From NCBI GenBank assembly GCA_963701385.1, contig CAVOZW010000016.1, positions 1 through 64,000 on the forward strand: 64,000 nucleotides of DNA, written 5' to 3'. Origin of the DNA: B30-G6 sp963701385 (GTDB lineage: Bacteria; Desulfobacterota; Desulfobacteria; Desulfobacterales; B30-G6). Positions 44,487 through 53,804 of the stretch are shown here, in pieces (the stretch's first letter is position 1; every line of letters starts with the position of its first letter). Both the position numbers and the translations under genes were made by a program. Below the pieces are notes generated by a model. The model was not told where the DNA came from and did not search any database. It was given only the letters and a program-made list of their open reading frames with translations.

Positions 44487-44531
44487 ACAACAAATGAGCC
44501 GCTTATCGCGGCTCATTTGTTGTTATGTTTT
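44487..44531 (+). terminator. perfect 16-bp hairpin followed by an eight-T run, no plus-strand gene upstream
   Basis: ACAACAAATGAGCCGC, a 5-base loop TTATC, and GCGGCTCATTTGTTGT, followed by TATG and eight T. On the minus strand no T-run follows, so it is a poor terminator for dodecin. It predicts a rightward transcript of unknown origin ending here. Confidence 0.7.
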
Positions 44532-44623
44532 TTTTCAGTCTCGTTATAGAAAACGATTTTCCCTTCTCAGATAAACAGGCTGCTGCCTGGTCGAAACAAT
44601 GCACCAAAATATTTCATTTAAGG

Positions 44624-44833
44624 CTAGGTGCCGTATTTGAAGGAAAGCGTTACCCTTGCTCGAAAAGCGACGACCTTTGAATCTTCGACTTTCATATCAA
44701 GCTTCGTAATTTCCGCAACCCTAAGTTCCCGTAGGCTTTTGGCCGCTGTTTCAACTGCATTTTTCGCAGCGTCTTCCCATGACACCTCGCTAGTGCCAAC
44801 AAGTTCTATAACTTTGTATACACTGTCTGGCAT
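44624..44833 (-). CDS. dodecin family flavin-binding protein
   Basis: A 69-residue protein (MPDSVYKVIELVGTSEVSWE...) of the dodecin fold, which forms hollow dodecamers that store or buffer flavin (or CoA). The family block SWEDAAKNAVETAAKSLRE and the central aromatic are present. The ATG at 44833 follows AAGGAGGGTGAT, an excellent ribosome site. Monocistronic. Confidence 0.93.
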   Translation of the reverse strand: MPDSVYKVIELVGTSEVSWEDAAKNAVETAAKSLRELRVAEITKLDMKVEDSKVVAFRARVTLSFKYGT

Positions 44834-45022
44834 ATCACCCTCCTTTTGCAATAAGGTTAATAGATCTTTTTCAGGAGAAACATCCCCTTGCCCATTTCAA
44901 GATACAATTATCAGAACGCTCGAAAAAAACGCTCATAAAGGCTTGTATACAGATACGCTATTTGCAGTCTAAGTGTCCGATGAATAGATGAAAAGGTAAA
45001 ACCAGCTTGAGATGAGTAATTG

Positions 45023-45036
45023 AATTAACGTTAATT
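45023..45036. promoter_or_regulatory. perfect palindrome AATTAACGTTAATT, possible operator
   Basis: A 14-base perfect palindrome in the gap between ridA (stop at 45125) and dodecin (start at 44833), about 190 bases upstream of dodecin. AT-rich palindromes of this kind are often regulator sites. No regulator is adjacent, so this is weak. Confidence 0.3.
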
Positions 45037-45124
45037 ACATCAATGCGTTTATGAACGTTGTCTTCATCGCAGTATGATTATTTAATACAACAGAGCTTCA
45101 TATCAAGTCAATAGCGAAAGGAGA

Positions 45125-45508
45125 TCAAAGATACCCCACCGTATCGATCTCGATGCGAAGACCAAAGGGCAGGTTTTTTACTTCAACACAGGTTCTGGCT
45201 GGCATGGGAGCGACAAAAAATTTCCTGTACACATCATTGAAACGGCCATATTCTTTGATATGGGTCAAATAAACGCTGACCTGCAGAATTTTATCAAGGG
45301 AAGATCCGGCCGACTCCATGATAATCTTGATATTTTCCAAAGCCATTGTTGCTTCTTTTTCAATCGTGCCGACTTTCACGCGGTTGGTTAAAGGATCGAC
45401 AGCGCCCTGCCCAGATACATATATCATATCTTTATAAATAATTGCTTGTGAATACGGCCCACCCATCTCTGCGGCCTTATCCGTGTGAAATGATATTTTT
45501 TCGGTCAT
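45125..45508 (-). CDS. ridA: RidA family enamine/imine deaminase
   Basis: A 127-residue trimeric protein of the YjgF/YER057c/UK114 family, which hydrolyses reactive 2-aminoacrylate-type imines released by PLP enzymes. The active arginine in PMPARTCVEVKNLP and the GPYSQA and YVSGQGAVDP blocks are present. The ATG at 45508 follows GAGGTGTG. It lies 98 bases downstream of the RND pump genes on the same strand but is functionally unrelated to them. Confidence 0.92.
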   Translation of the reverse strand: MTEKISFHTDKAAEMGGPYSQAIIYKDMIYVSGQGAVDPLTNRVKVGTIEKEATMALENIKIIMESAGSSLDKILQVSVYLTHIKEYGRFNDVYRKFFVAPMPARTCVEVKNLPFGLRIEIDTVGYL

Positions 45509-45606
45509 ACACACCTCCCATAAAATCATAGGAACGATCTAATAACCCGCAGCGGTGCCACTGATTGGTGAAAGATATATCCACCTGCTTTTTTAGGGCA
45601 AATAGA

Positions 45607-48600
45607 TCATTCCTCGCCTTCTTCAGGCAAGCCTGTTATCCGATAAAAGGGTTTCCAATAGGCTTTTTTTAGCCATCTATTCGCAGAAATCATGGCCAGA
45701 CTGCTTGTATGAACCAGTGCATAAAGGGTCGGGACCACCACAAGCGTCAAGACGGTGGAAAGCGCCAAGCCAAAAATGACCGCGCTGGCCATGGAACTCC
45801 ACCATTGTGTCGAAGCGCTGATCCACGATATTTTCATCTCATGAAAATTGTATGCAACTCCCGTAACCATCGGCAGAAGCCCAAGAATTGTAGTTATTGC
45901 TGTCAGCAACACGGGTCTTAAACGAGTACATCCCGCGGCAATGATGGCTTCCTGAAAGGGCATTCCTCTTTTGCCCAGCTGATTGGTATAATCGATTAAT
46001 ACGATAGCATTGTTGACAACAACGCCTGCCAGAGAAATGACACCGACGCCTGTCATGATAATACCAAAGGGATACTCCATCACCGCAAGTCCAAGGAAAA
46101 CACCCCCTAACGATAAAATGACTGATGTCAGGATAATCATCGGTTGGGCAATCGAATTAAACTGCGTAACCAGAATGAGCATGATAAGAAAAAGAGCCGC
46201 AGCAAACGCTTTTGTCAGAAAGGCTTCCGCCTGTTCCTGTTCTTCCTGTTCTCCGGTAAATCGCATTTTATACCCTGGCGGCAGGCTGATGTTAGACATG
46301 ATTTTTTCGGCCTGGGCCCGCACCACTGGGCTTGGGATATTCTTCTCGTCAACATTGGCCGTTACCGTGACAACCCGCTCATGATTCACACGGTTGATTT
46401 GCCCCAATCCTCCGGTTACTTCATAGCTTGCAATCGTACTCAACGGAATAAGCCCATCGCCAGTGGGAATAAGGAGTTCACGAAGAATGTCTGTCGACTT
46501 TCTGTCGGATTCTGATAGTTGAACCGTAATATCAAAATCATCATCCCCCTCACGATAGGTTGACACTTTCGTTCCATTGAATGCCACTTTGAGAACGAAA
46601 CCAATGACTTCGGTGGACAAACCCAGCAAGGCCGCCTTCTGGCGGTCGACCCTAACACTTACCGTAGGTGATCCGGATACAAAATCATCCCGAATGTCCT
46701 GCACAAAAGGAATTTTTTCCAATATCTTCGTGACCTCTTGAGATATGCGGCCGAGTACGGCAAAGTTGTCACCAGCAATTTCTATATTAATGGGCGCCCC
46801 AGTGGGTGGGCCTTCCTCCTGGACAGCGATGGTTATTTGGGCTCCCGGAATATTTTTGATTCGTTTTCTGATTTCTTCTAATGTTAAAAAAGAGGATTCA
46901 GGACGTTCTTCCAGATCATGAAACTGGATACCAATGTGATTGGGCGAGTTGCTTTCAAAGATGGAACTTCCACCAATGACAGCAACCGTTCGGGAATAAA
47001 TGTCTTTCACATTTACCAGATCTGTCAAACCGGTGTATCGCCTGCCACCCCTGAGCGTATGATTTTTTTTCTCTGTATCGGCATAATAACACTCGGCAGG
47101 ATCAACGTGAGCCGCAATGGCTGAAGGTTCGGCTCCATTGCAGATGGCGGCTTCAACCTGCCTGGAAATACGATCGGAAAAGTCAATATCCGTACCTTCT
47201 GAGACATCCAAATTCACAAATATGCTGTTCGGTTCTATGTTTGGGAAAAATTCGACAGATTTTTCCAGACCGATTCGATACATCCAGACCATGAACATGG
47301 CCACAACCGCCAGGAAGGACATCAAAAGAACGGCCAATCGGTGGTTGAGGGCACCTTTTAAAAGTCTGCGATACATCTTGAGAAAGGGGCCCCTGATCTC
47401 AATTGGTCTCTCCCCGGCCTGTTCGATATCTTCCGCCGTAACGCGTTTCTTTGCATATGGATGACCAAAGGGTAATTTGAGGAAGATGGCCGCAAGTGCG
47501 GGGTTAATAACCATGGCAACAAAAAGAGAGGATGTTAGCGTAATAATAACCGTCATGGGCAGGTAAGACATAAATTCACCCATGATGCCCGGCCAGAAAA
47601 CCAGAGGGAAAAATGCAGCCACGGTTGTCAGTGTAGACGCTATGACGGGTTGTGCAACTTCGCTGGTTGCTTTCATAGCGGCCTGTATTCGCGGCACCCC
47701 CTGTTCCATAAAACGGAAAATATTTTCAACAATGACAATGGCGTTGTCCACCAGCATTCCCAGCGCCAGGGTCAGTGAGAACAGAACAACCATGTTCAAT
47801 GTGATGCCTAAGGCACTCAACAACACAAAGGAAATAAACATTGAAAAAGGAATTGCCATGCTTACCAAAACAGCATTCCGGATGCCCAGAAAAAAAAACA
47901 ACACGACAACGACAAGAATCAGACCTGTAATGATATTGTTTTCCAGATCCGACACCATGATCCGAATATCTTTGGCCTGGTCCATGAGTTTAGTGATTTC
48001 CGTTCCGGCGGGCCAAGTATGTTTTTTCTCGTCAACAATAATTGACACCATGTCCGTAATACCCAATATGTTCTCACCGGCACGTTTTTTTATCTGAATA
48101 TTGACAGCCTCTTGCCCATTCAATCTTGAGCGGCCCTCTTCGTCTTTAAATCCGTCCACTACCCGCGCAACATCTCTAAGATAGATGGGCTGGCCATCGT
48201 GTATGCCCACGATCAAACCATAAATTTCATCTGGCGTTCTGAATTCCCCCGGAACTCTCAGCTGAAAACGGCCGTCTCCCATTCTGATGGCACCGCCGGA
48301 TACATTCTGGTTTTCCTGTGCAATGACATCCTGAAGCATTAATATGGACAGACCAAAATAAGCCAGCTTATCCGGAAATGGCTCCACCCGTATTTCTCTT
48401 TCCAAGCCACCAGTAACATCTACCTCAAGTACACCGGGTATGGATTCAAACGCTTCTTCAAGGTCCTCGGCAATCTCTTTTAAACACTCGAGACCGCAAG
48501 TTCCGGAGAGGGAAAAAACAACGATCGGAAGCTCTGATATGTTGATTTCCATGACCTCGGGGTCGTCTTCCAGATCCTGTGGCAATTCGGCCCTGGCCAG

Positions 48601-48939
48601 ATCCACCTTGTCCTTTGTCTTAGGCAGAACATCGTCGATGTCCGTCCCTGCAACAAATTCAATGACGATAGAACTCATCCCCTCTGTACTGGAAGATTCA
48701 ATTTTTTTGACTCCCTCGAGACCTTTGAGTTTTTTTTCGATGGGTATGGTTATAGCGCTTTCAATATCTTCCGGTGCAACGCCGGCATAATTGGTCATGA
48801 TAAACACGAAAGGGATCGTGATATCAGGAGCCGATTCTCGCGGCAGCGAAAAATAAGACAGCGGTCCGAAGACGATAATCATAAGTGCCAGAACCATCAC
48901 ACTCGTTCTTTTCTTAACAGCCAGATCGGAAACAATCAT
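45607..48939 (-). CDS. RND efflux transporter permease (HAE-1/AcrB-like)
   Basis: A 1110-residue inner-membrane protein with the duplicated RND layout: helix 1, a periplasmic porter domain, helices 2-6, a cytoplasmic loop, helix 7, a second porter domain, helices 8-12. The helix-4 proton site reads LGMLVDNAIVIVEN (one Asp; AcrB has two), and helix 10 carries VVVNNAIVLIDY. Its ATG overlaps the adaptor stop (ATGA). With the adaptor it forms a tripartite pump; no TolC is adjacent, though a TolC-like gene starts at 63641. Substrate unknown. Confidence 0.92.
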   Translation of the reverse strand: MIVSDLAVKKRTSVMVLALMIIVFGPLSYFSLPRESAPDITIPFVFIMTNYAGVAPEDIESAITIPIEKKLKGLEGVKKIESSSTEGMSSIVIEFVAGTDIDDVLPKTKDKVDLARAELPQDLEDDPEVMEINISELPIVVFSLSGTCGLECLKEIAEDLEEAFESIPGVLEVDVTGGLEREIRVEPFPDKLAYFGLSILMLQDVIAQENQNVSGGAIRMGDGRFQLRVPGEFRTPDEIYGLIVGIHDGQPIYLRDVARVVDGFKDEEGRSRLNGQEAVNIQIKKRAGENILGITDMVSIIVDEKKHTWPAGTEITKLMDQAKDIRIMVSDLENNIITGLILVVVVLFFFLGIRNAVLVSMAIPFSMFISFVLLSALGITLNMVVLFSLTLALGMLVDNAIVIVENIFRFMEQGVPRIQAAMKATSEVAQPVIASTLTTVAAFFPLVFWPGIMGEFMSYLPMTVIITLTSSLFVAMVINPALAAIFLKLPFGHPYAKKRVTAEDIEQAGERPIEIRGPFLKMYRRLLKGALNHRLAVLLMSFLAVVAMFMVWMYRIGLEKSVEFFPNIEPNSIFVNLDVSEGTDIDFSDRISRQVEAAICNGAEPSAIAAHVDPAECYYADTEKKNHTLRGGRRYTGLTDLVNVKDIYSRTVAVIGGSSIFESNSPNHIGIQFHDLEERPESSFLTLEEIRKRIKNIPGAQITIAVQEEGPPTGAPINIEIAGDNFAVLGRISQEVTKILEKIPFVQDIRDDFVSGSPTVSVRVDRQKAALLGLSTEVIGFVLKVAFNGTKVSTYREGDDDFDITVQLSESDRKSTDILRELLIPTGDGLIPLSTIASYEVTGGLGQINRVNHERVVTVTANVDEKNIPSPVVRAQAEKIMSNISLPPGYKMRFTGEQEEQEQAEAFLTKAFAAALFLIMLILVTQFNSIAQPMIILTSVILSLGGVFLGLAVMEYPFGIIMTGVGVISLAGVVVNNAIVLIDYTNQLGKRGMPFQEAIIAAGCTRLRPVLLTAITTILGLLPMVTGVAYNFHEMKISWISASTQWWSSMASAVIFGLALSTVLTLVVVPTLYALVHTSSLAMISANRWLKKAYWKPFYRITGLPEEGEE

Positions 48940-50084
48940 AAAGCCAATATCTCCTGCACATCCGAAACATTCTTTATGACTTCGATGGGCTGACCATCAT
49001 TTAAAAGTCGATGTCCCACGACGATAATCTTATCCTTTGCCGATATCCCGGAAGTGATGTGAACCTGCCAGTCAACCAATTGTCCCACGTCAACCAGTGT
49101 CTTTTTGGCTAAACCGTCCTCTTCTAAATAGACAAACTGTTCGCCAGCCTGACTGATGACCGCATACAGTGGTATCACCAGCGCCTTTTCATGGACAGCC
49201 CTAATAAGCTCAACACTTGCGAACATGCCTGGAAGAATATGACCATCAACATTTGGAATTTTCAGCTCGAGCTCGAAAAGACGAGCCAGATTTCGGGGTT
49301 GCCTGGACAAGAAAACCTTCTTTCCTGTTAGGCGTCTTTTTCCAAGGGCATCAATGATCACCACCGCTTCGTTCAGGTCGAAAAAAGAGGCCACATCACT
49401 TTCGGGAATGCCTACGGTTACCTTCACATCTGATAAACGGATTACATGCGCCACCGGGTCACCTACACCAAGAAAACTGCCCTGCTTGGCGATGATCTCG
49501 TTGATCTGACCCTCAATGGGAGCCAGAATCCGGGTTCTGCTGAAAGCTAATTCAGCTTCGGTCTGCTGGGCTGAGAGATCTTTCAGTCTGGCTTCGATTT
49601 CATCGAGCTGGTTTGCAGCAGTAATCTTCTTTTGATCCAGAGAATAAATTCGATCATATTCCAATTTGGCTAGGTTATGGTTTGCCTTTATACGCGCAAG
49701 TCGAGACCTAGAATCACGATCGTCCAGTTTCGCAAGGACCTGGCCTTGCATGATATGCGTCCCTTCTTCTGCCATGACCTGCACAACTAGTCCTGAAACT
49801 TCCGTTTTTACCCAGAGGTCTTCTGAGGGTTCAACATATCCCGGGAGTTTAATCTTATCTTCCAGGCGTCTGGGCAAAGCTGTCAATGTAATCACCCTGA
49901 CAGAAGGGGTGTCCTTTCTGATCGCTTCCTGTTTTTCTTTTTCCAACCTCGAACGCTCCGTCCGGATATCCTGGTAGAGGCTGAATATGAAAACAACGAT
50001 ACATAGGACAATTGCCCAGGGAAATAGCCCCCAAATCAGTCTAAGTATTTTTGATTTTAAGGATGTTTGATTCATTTTTCCCAT
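48936..50084 (-). CDS. RND periplasmic adaptor (membrane fusion protein)
   Basis: A 382-residue protein with an N-terminal membrane anchor (about 15-35), a lipoyl/barrel-sandwich domain split by a helical hairpin (about 75-190, VMAEEGTHIMQGQVLAKLDD then GQINEIIAKQGSFLGVG), a beta-barrel and a membrane-proximal domain. It bridges the RND permease to an outer-membrane channel. An ATG three codons in is an alternative start. The two genes overlap by 4 bases. Confidence 0.9.
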   Translation of the reverse strand: MGKMNQTSLKSKILRLIWGLFPWAIVLCIVVFIFSLYQDIRTERSRLEKEKQEAIRKDTPSVRVITLTALPRRLEDKIKLPGYVEPSEDLWVKTEVSGLVVQVMAEEGTHIMQGQVLAKLDDRDSRSRLARIKANHNLAKLEYDRIYSLDQKKITAANQLDEIEARLKDLSAQQTEAELAFSRTRILAPIEGQINEIIAKQGSFLGVGDPVAHVIRLSDVKVTVGIPESDVASFFDLNEAVVIIDALGKRRLTGKKVFLSRQPRNLARLFELELKIPNVDGHILPGMFASVELIRAVHEKALVIPLYAVISQAGEQFVYLEEDGLAKKTLVDVGQLVDWQVHITSGISAKDKIIVVGHRLLNDGQPIEVIKNVSDVQEILAL

Positions 50085-50249
50085 CTTTAATTTATCTTTT
50101 CGTTGCCGTTGTGTCAGTCAGGATTTGCACCTCTAACGACCTGGATTGCCACTGGAATTACACCGCCCGTTTCAAATAGCACTTTTTCGATAATGGATAA
50201 AGCGAATTTTGCTTGCGTTAACAACAATCTAAAAGTATATATTAAAATT

Positions 50250-50278
50250 TTGTGCTGTTCATTCGATATTGCTATAAT
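50250..50278 (+). promoter_or_regulatory. candidate promoter for the toroid/acyltransferase genes
   Basis: TATAAT at 50273-50278 with a moderate -35 TTGTGC 17 bases upstream (50250-50255). The gene at 50365 starts about 80 bases beyond the expected start of transcription. Confidence 0.45.
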
Positions 50279-50364
50279 CGACATGGTGAGAAACCCCATG
50301 TAAACTATAAAAATTTTTAAGACATTTTTGATAAAGCTAACCATTATCACTTGTTTGGGTTTAA

Positions 50365-51414
50365 ATGAATTTAAATGCGTTAAAAAAACAAGTAGAACCG
50401 ACCGTAAATATTGAAGCCATTACAACGCTGATTTTCAATACTCAGAGAGAAAACGGTGAAATTCCATGGAACCCCGGTGGTAAAACAGACCCTTGGGACC
50501 ATGTTGAATCGGCAATAGGTCTTTCCATCGGAGGTTATTTTGAGGAGGCGAAACTGGCCTATCAATGGCTGGCAAACATGCAACTCAAGGATGGCAGCTG
50601 GTACTCATCCTATGTCAACAGCATTCCTAAAGATAGAACCAGGGAAAGCAACATGTCTTCCTACCTGGCAGTTGGCCTGTTACATTATTTTTTCATGACG
50701 GGAGACGCTGCATTTCTGAAATCCATGTGGCACCCCCTGTGTGGTGGCATCGCGTTCGCACTCAGTCTCCAAACACCCAACGGTGAGATATACTGGGCCA
50801 TCAGTCCTGAAGAAAAAGTTGATAAAATGGCCCTTCTCACAGGCGCTAGTTCAATTTTCCTGAGCCTAAAATGTGCGCTTTATATTGCACATATATTGGG
50901 CCGGCCAAAGCCGGATTGGCAATCAGCCTTGGTCAAACTCGGCGATGCCATTAAAAATAAAACCTACTTGTTCAATATAACCAAATCCCGTTTTTCAATG
51001 GACTGGTTTTATCCCATACTAGCAGGCTGCATTACCGGTCCCGAGGCGCAAAAACGGATTGACACCTATTGGAAAAAATTTGTCATCAGGGGGCAGGGTG
51101 TGCGCTGTGTGTCCGATGAGCCATGGGTAACGCTGGCCGAGACATCTGAGTTGTCACTGACCCTGGCCGCTATGGGAAATAGAGATCTTTCACGAATTGT
51201 TTTCAACTGGATTTGCGATCGAAAATTTGATGATGGTTCCTATTGGTGTGGGTTTACCTACCCAGATATCATTACCTGGCCTGAGGATAAAATCACCTGG
51301 AGCAATGCCGTTGTTCTAATGGCTGCGGATGCGCTTTACCAGATAACACCGGCCAGTCATCTGTTCAGTCATCGTTACTGGGGTATGTTTCCGTTTATTC
51401 AGTTACCCAGGTGA
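50365..51414 (+). CDS. prenyltransferase/squalene-cyclase-like alpha/alpha-toroid protein
   Basis: A 349-residue protein with repeats of the alpha/alpha barrel type: QRENGEIPW, NMQLKDGSWYSSY, LQTPNGEIYW and DRKFDDGSYWCGF are QW-like turns. No DxDD cyclase motif or signal peptide is seen, so it is more likely a glycosidase-like or substrate-binding toroid than a terpene cyclase. It precedes a hexapeptide acyltransferase by 81 bases. Function unknown. Confidence 0.7.
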   Translation: MNLNALKKQVEPTVNIEAITTLIFNTQRENGEIPWNPGGKTDPWDHVESAIGLSIGGYFEEAKLAYQWLANMQLKDGSWYSSYVNSIPKDRTRESNMSSYLAVGLLHYFFMTGDAAFLKSMWHPLCGGIAFALSLQTPNGEIYWAISPEEKVDKMALLTGASSIFLSLKCALYIAHILGRPKPDWQSALVKLGDAIKNKTYLFNITKSRFSMDWFYPILAGCITGPEAQKRIDTYWKKFVIRGQGVRCVSDEPWVTLAETSELSLTLAAMGNRDLSRIVFNWICDRKFDDGSYWCGFTYPDIITWPEDKITWSNAVVLMAADALYQITPASHLFSHRYWGMFPFIQLPR

Positions 51415-51495
51415 GCATGTCAGAAAACCGACCTCAAAAAGCAATAATGCCCTGATGAATAAATGAATCAAACGTTTCCTTCAGGATAAAGCCAC

Positions 51496-52215
51496 GTGAG
51501 AAAAGATCACAGACCCTATTACGTAAAAAAACTCTACACACAGTTTCAGAATCTATACGTAAAACACTTCATTAAACCACAAATGTCCTTCCTAGGAGCA
51601 GGTTTTACGTTTATGAGGCCATGGCATGTCAAGCTTTTCGGCGAGCCCATTCATATTGGGAAATACGCCACTCTGATAGCCTCTTCGGAAAATAAAATAC
51701 GGCTTTCCGTATGGTCGAACACCGCCGACAAAGGGTCCCTGAACATCGGAGACTACTGTTTGATCTGCCCCGGGGTCCGCATCGGATCTGCCGAGCGCAT
51801 CCACATTGGCGACAATTGTATGATTGCAAGCAATACCTATATTGCCGATTCAGACTGGCATGATATCTATAACCGGATTAGCATGGGAAAAACAGCCCCA
51901 GTTGACATTGCGGATAATGTCTGGGTGGGGGAGGGTGCTATTATCTGTAAGGGTGTCTCTATCGGAAAAAACAGTATCGTCGGGGCCGGTGCCGTAGTGG
52001 TAAGTGATATTCCACCCAGTTGTATTTCAGCAGGCAATCCTGCCAGAATCGTTAAGCGCCTCGACCCCGATGAAAAAATAATCACACGATCACATTTTTT
52101 CGAAAACCCGGAGGAACTCTTTCAAGCGTTTGATCGCTTTGACCGTGTTCTTCTTGGAAAAAACAGTCTGCTTCATTGGATGCGCCATTTGGTTTTGCCA
52201 GGTAAAAACGATTAA
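51496..52215 (+). CDS. left-handed beta-helix (hexapeptide) acyltransferase
   Basis: A 239-residue transferase with the isoleucine-patch hexapeptide repeats (IHIGDNCMIASNTYIAD, DNVWVGEGAIICKGVSIG, NSIVGAGAVVVSDI, with catalytic-type His in SDWHDI). It acylates sugars or similar acceptors, as MaaA/LacA-like proteins do. The start is a GTG at 51496 with AGGATAAA upstream. It probably acts with the toroid protein in surface polysaccharide or lipid modification, which is inference. Confidence 0.82.
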   Translation: MRKDHRPYYVKKLYTQFQNLYVKHFIKPQMSFLGAGFTFMRPWHVKLFGEPIHIGKYATLIASSENKIRLSVWSNTADKGSLNIGDYCLICPGVRIGSAERIHIGDNCMIASNTYIADSDWHDIYNRISMGKTAPVDIADNVWVGEGAIICKGVSIGKNSIVGAGAVVVSDIPPSCISAGNPARIVKRLDPDEKIITRSHFFENPEELFQAFDRFDRVLLGKNSLLHWMRHLVLPGKND

Positions 52216-52292
52216 TTGAAGAATCTTACAGAAAAACGTGTCGGCGAGCTCAAGTCAAGTCGCTGTAAAGCATCTTCAACCATATAATGTAC

Positions 52293-52316
52293 TGTCTAAT
52301 TCGGATTCGCTCGCTA
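52293..52316. repeat. left half of a family-B palindromic repeat, split by the 152-bp element
   Basis: TGTCTAATTCGGATTCGCTC plus GCTA matches 37721-37744 at 22 of 24 positions. The matching right-hand arm (CCACGGGCTTAGCGCTCGC) lies beyond the inserted element at about 52479-52497, indicating that the family-B repeat was interrupted. Confidence 0.5.
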
Positions 52317-52464
52317 GTGTTCGTCCACAAATAGGGGTTTTCGTGTTTTGCCGAAGTGGAAGGTAGTTTTGACCCGCATGAATAGTATGTTATTTTGAAG
52401 CGTTAAATCATGCCTTCCAACACCGGCAGGGCACGAAAAGACCACTTGTGGATGGGTACTCGCT
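52313..52464. repeat. 152-bp MITE-like element, copy 1
   Basis: Begins GCTAGTGTTCGTCCACAAAT and ends TTGTGGATGGGTACTCGCT. The ends are imperfect inverted repeats (13 of 18 positions by eye), and an inner pair (GCCGAAGTGGAAGG with CCTTCCAACACCGGC) can fold. It aligns without gaps to 62642-62793 with 23 differences. It lies between the convergent acyltransferase and MFS genes. GCTA occurs at both ends and may be the duplicated target. Confidence 0.8.
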
Positions 52465-52506
52465 AACCCCAGGGCAAGCCACGGGCTTAGCGCTCGCAGT
52501 TGCGAT

Positions 52507-53670
52507 TCACTTGTCATGATGTCTTTTCAATTTCATCGTATATGCAGTAAAAATCAGTCCCGCGACCATTGAAATCAGACCGCTGACGAAAAACATGACC
52601 GTCGCACTGGTGTGCTCATACAAAAAACCACTGACGAAAAACCCGGCCACGAGTCCCAACCCGTAAGTTGTCGCATTATTCACCGCCTGTCCAAAGGTTT
52701 TATTTTCGTCGGGTGATAGCGAATCCATATAAAGGATACTTGCCATGTGAAACAACCCATATGTCACGCAATGGGCAATCTGCAGGAGCAAAATTAAATA
52801 CGGCGACACGACAAAACCTGAAAAGAACCACCTAAACGTCGCCACCACAAAGGAAAGAATCAGAACGTTTTCGTAGGACAGCTTACTGAAGACCCAGCGT
52901 GAGCGAACCATGACCACGATTTCAGCAATGGAAGCCAGTGCCCAGGCCAGGCCTATAAAGGTGCCGTCATAGCCTAATTTTTCTAGTTGTATTGAAAAAA
53001 AACCATAATAGGCACCATGACTCATCAACATTAGGAACGCACAGAATAAAAAGACAATCACGCGTTTTCGAAAAAATAGCCCGGCCTTTAAATAAAAGAT
53101 ATCTGCTCGGATCTTACGAACATGTGGTAGTCTTAAGGAAAAACCCGTTTGGAGAACAGAACCAATGAAAACAGCCATCAGAATGATTCGGATCGAAAGC
53201 GCATCGATGAGATAACCCATAAACAGCACCGTGGCGATAAAAGCAATCGAACCCCATGCCCGGATGGTGCCATAACTGCTTTTTTCCTTCCCCAGGACTT
53301 CAATGGTCATCGCCTCCATGAACGATATAATCGGCGCGTTGAAAATTGAATAAATAGCGGATATGATCAATACCATCAAAAAGGTATCGTGTTTAAAATA
53401 GAGCATCCAGACAATGGTGCCGGCACCGCTGCAGCCGATAAAAAGGAATTTTCTAATTTGATACCTGTCCGCGATACCACTCCAAAAGATCGTAAAGAAT
53501 ACCAAGAGAATAGACCGCATAGAAGACAGTACACCAATTTGAATACCACTAAACCCGAGCTGATGACAATATAGATTGAAATAGGGCAGGAAAACACCTA
53601 AAATGGCAAAATAGATGAAATACTGTAAAGAAATGGTCCCCCTGTGAGAACCTTTTTGATAATCAGCCAT
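52507..53670 (-). CDS. MFS transporter, PPP (3-phenylpropionate permease-like) family
   Basis: A 387-residue membrane protein with about twelve helices of the LacY/PPP-like MFS group (N-terminal SLQYFIYFAILGVFLPYFNLY, then GIQIGVLSSMRS, and SYGTIRAWGSIAF after helix 4). Substrates in this family range from aromatic acids to nucleosides. It is transcribed convergently with the acyltransferase. Confidence 0.85.
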   Translation of the reverse strand: MADYQKGSHRGTISLQYFIYFAILGVFLPYFNLYCHQLGFSGIQIGVLSSMRSILLVFFTIFWSGIADRYQIRKFLFIGCSGAGTIVWMLYFKHDTFLMVLIISAIYSIFNAPIISFMEAMTIEVLGKEKSSYGTIRAWGSIAFIATVLFMGYLIDALSIRIILMAVFIGSVLQTGFSLRLPHVRKIRADIFYLKAGLFFRKRVIVFLFCAFLMLMSHGAYYGFFSIQLEKLGYDGTFIGLAWALASIAEIVVMVRSRWVFSKLSYENVLILSFVVATFRWFFSGFVVSPYLILLLQIAHCVTYGLFHMASILYMDSLSPDENKTFGQAVNNATTYGLGLVAGFFVSGFLYEHTSATVMFFVSGLISMVAGLIFTAYTMKLKRHHDK

Positions 53671-53804
53671 CGCAAGATCATAGATAACTTGGTTATAAAG
53701 CGCAAATTCTATCTTTACTTTACAAAATTCCGGGTTACTGTTACCTTTAATTCAAAAATTAGGTAAGAAAAAACCTCATTGAAAACTTAAAACAGGAGTC
53801 GGAT

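Larger units (their letters stand above)
44322..44623. other. intergenic region with divergent signals
   Basis: About 300 bases without a gene. It holds the minus-strand promoter of the methyltransferase operon (44373-44399) and a near-ideal hairpin plus T-run facing right (44487-44531). A plus-strand TTGACA at 44472 has no matching -10 outside the hairpin. Confidence 0.5.

Noticed and set aside
44487..44531. Hairpin as terminator of the dodecin gene
   Set aside because: On the minus strand the bases after the stem are CTGAGC, without T. The T-run is only on the plus strand.
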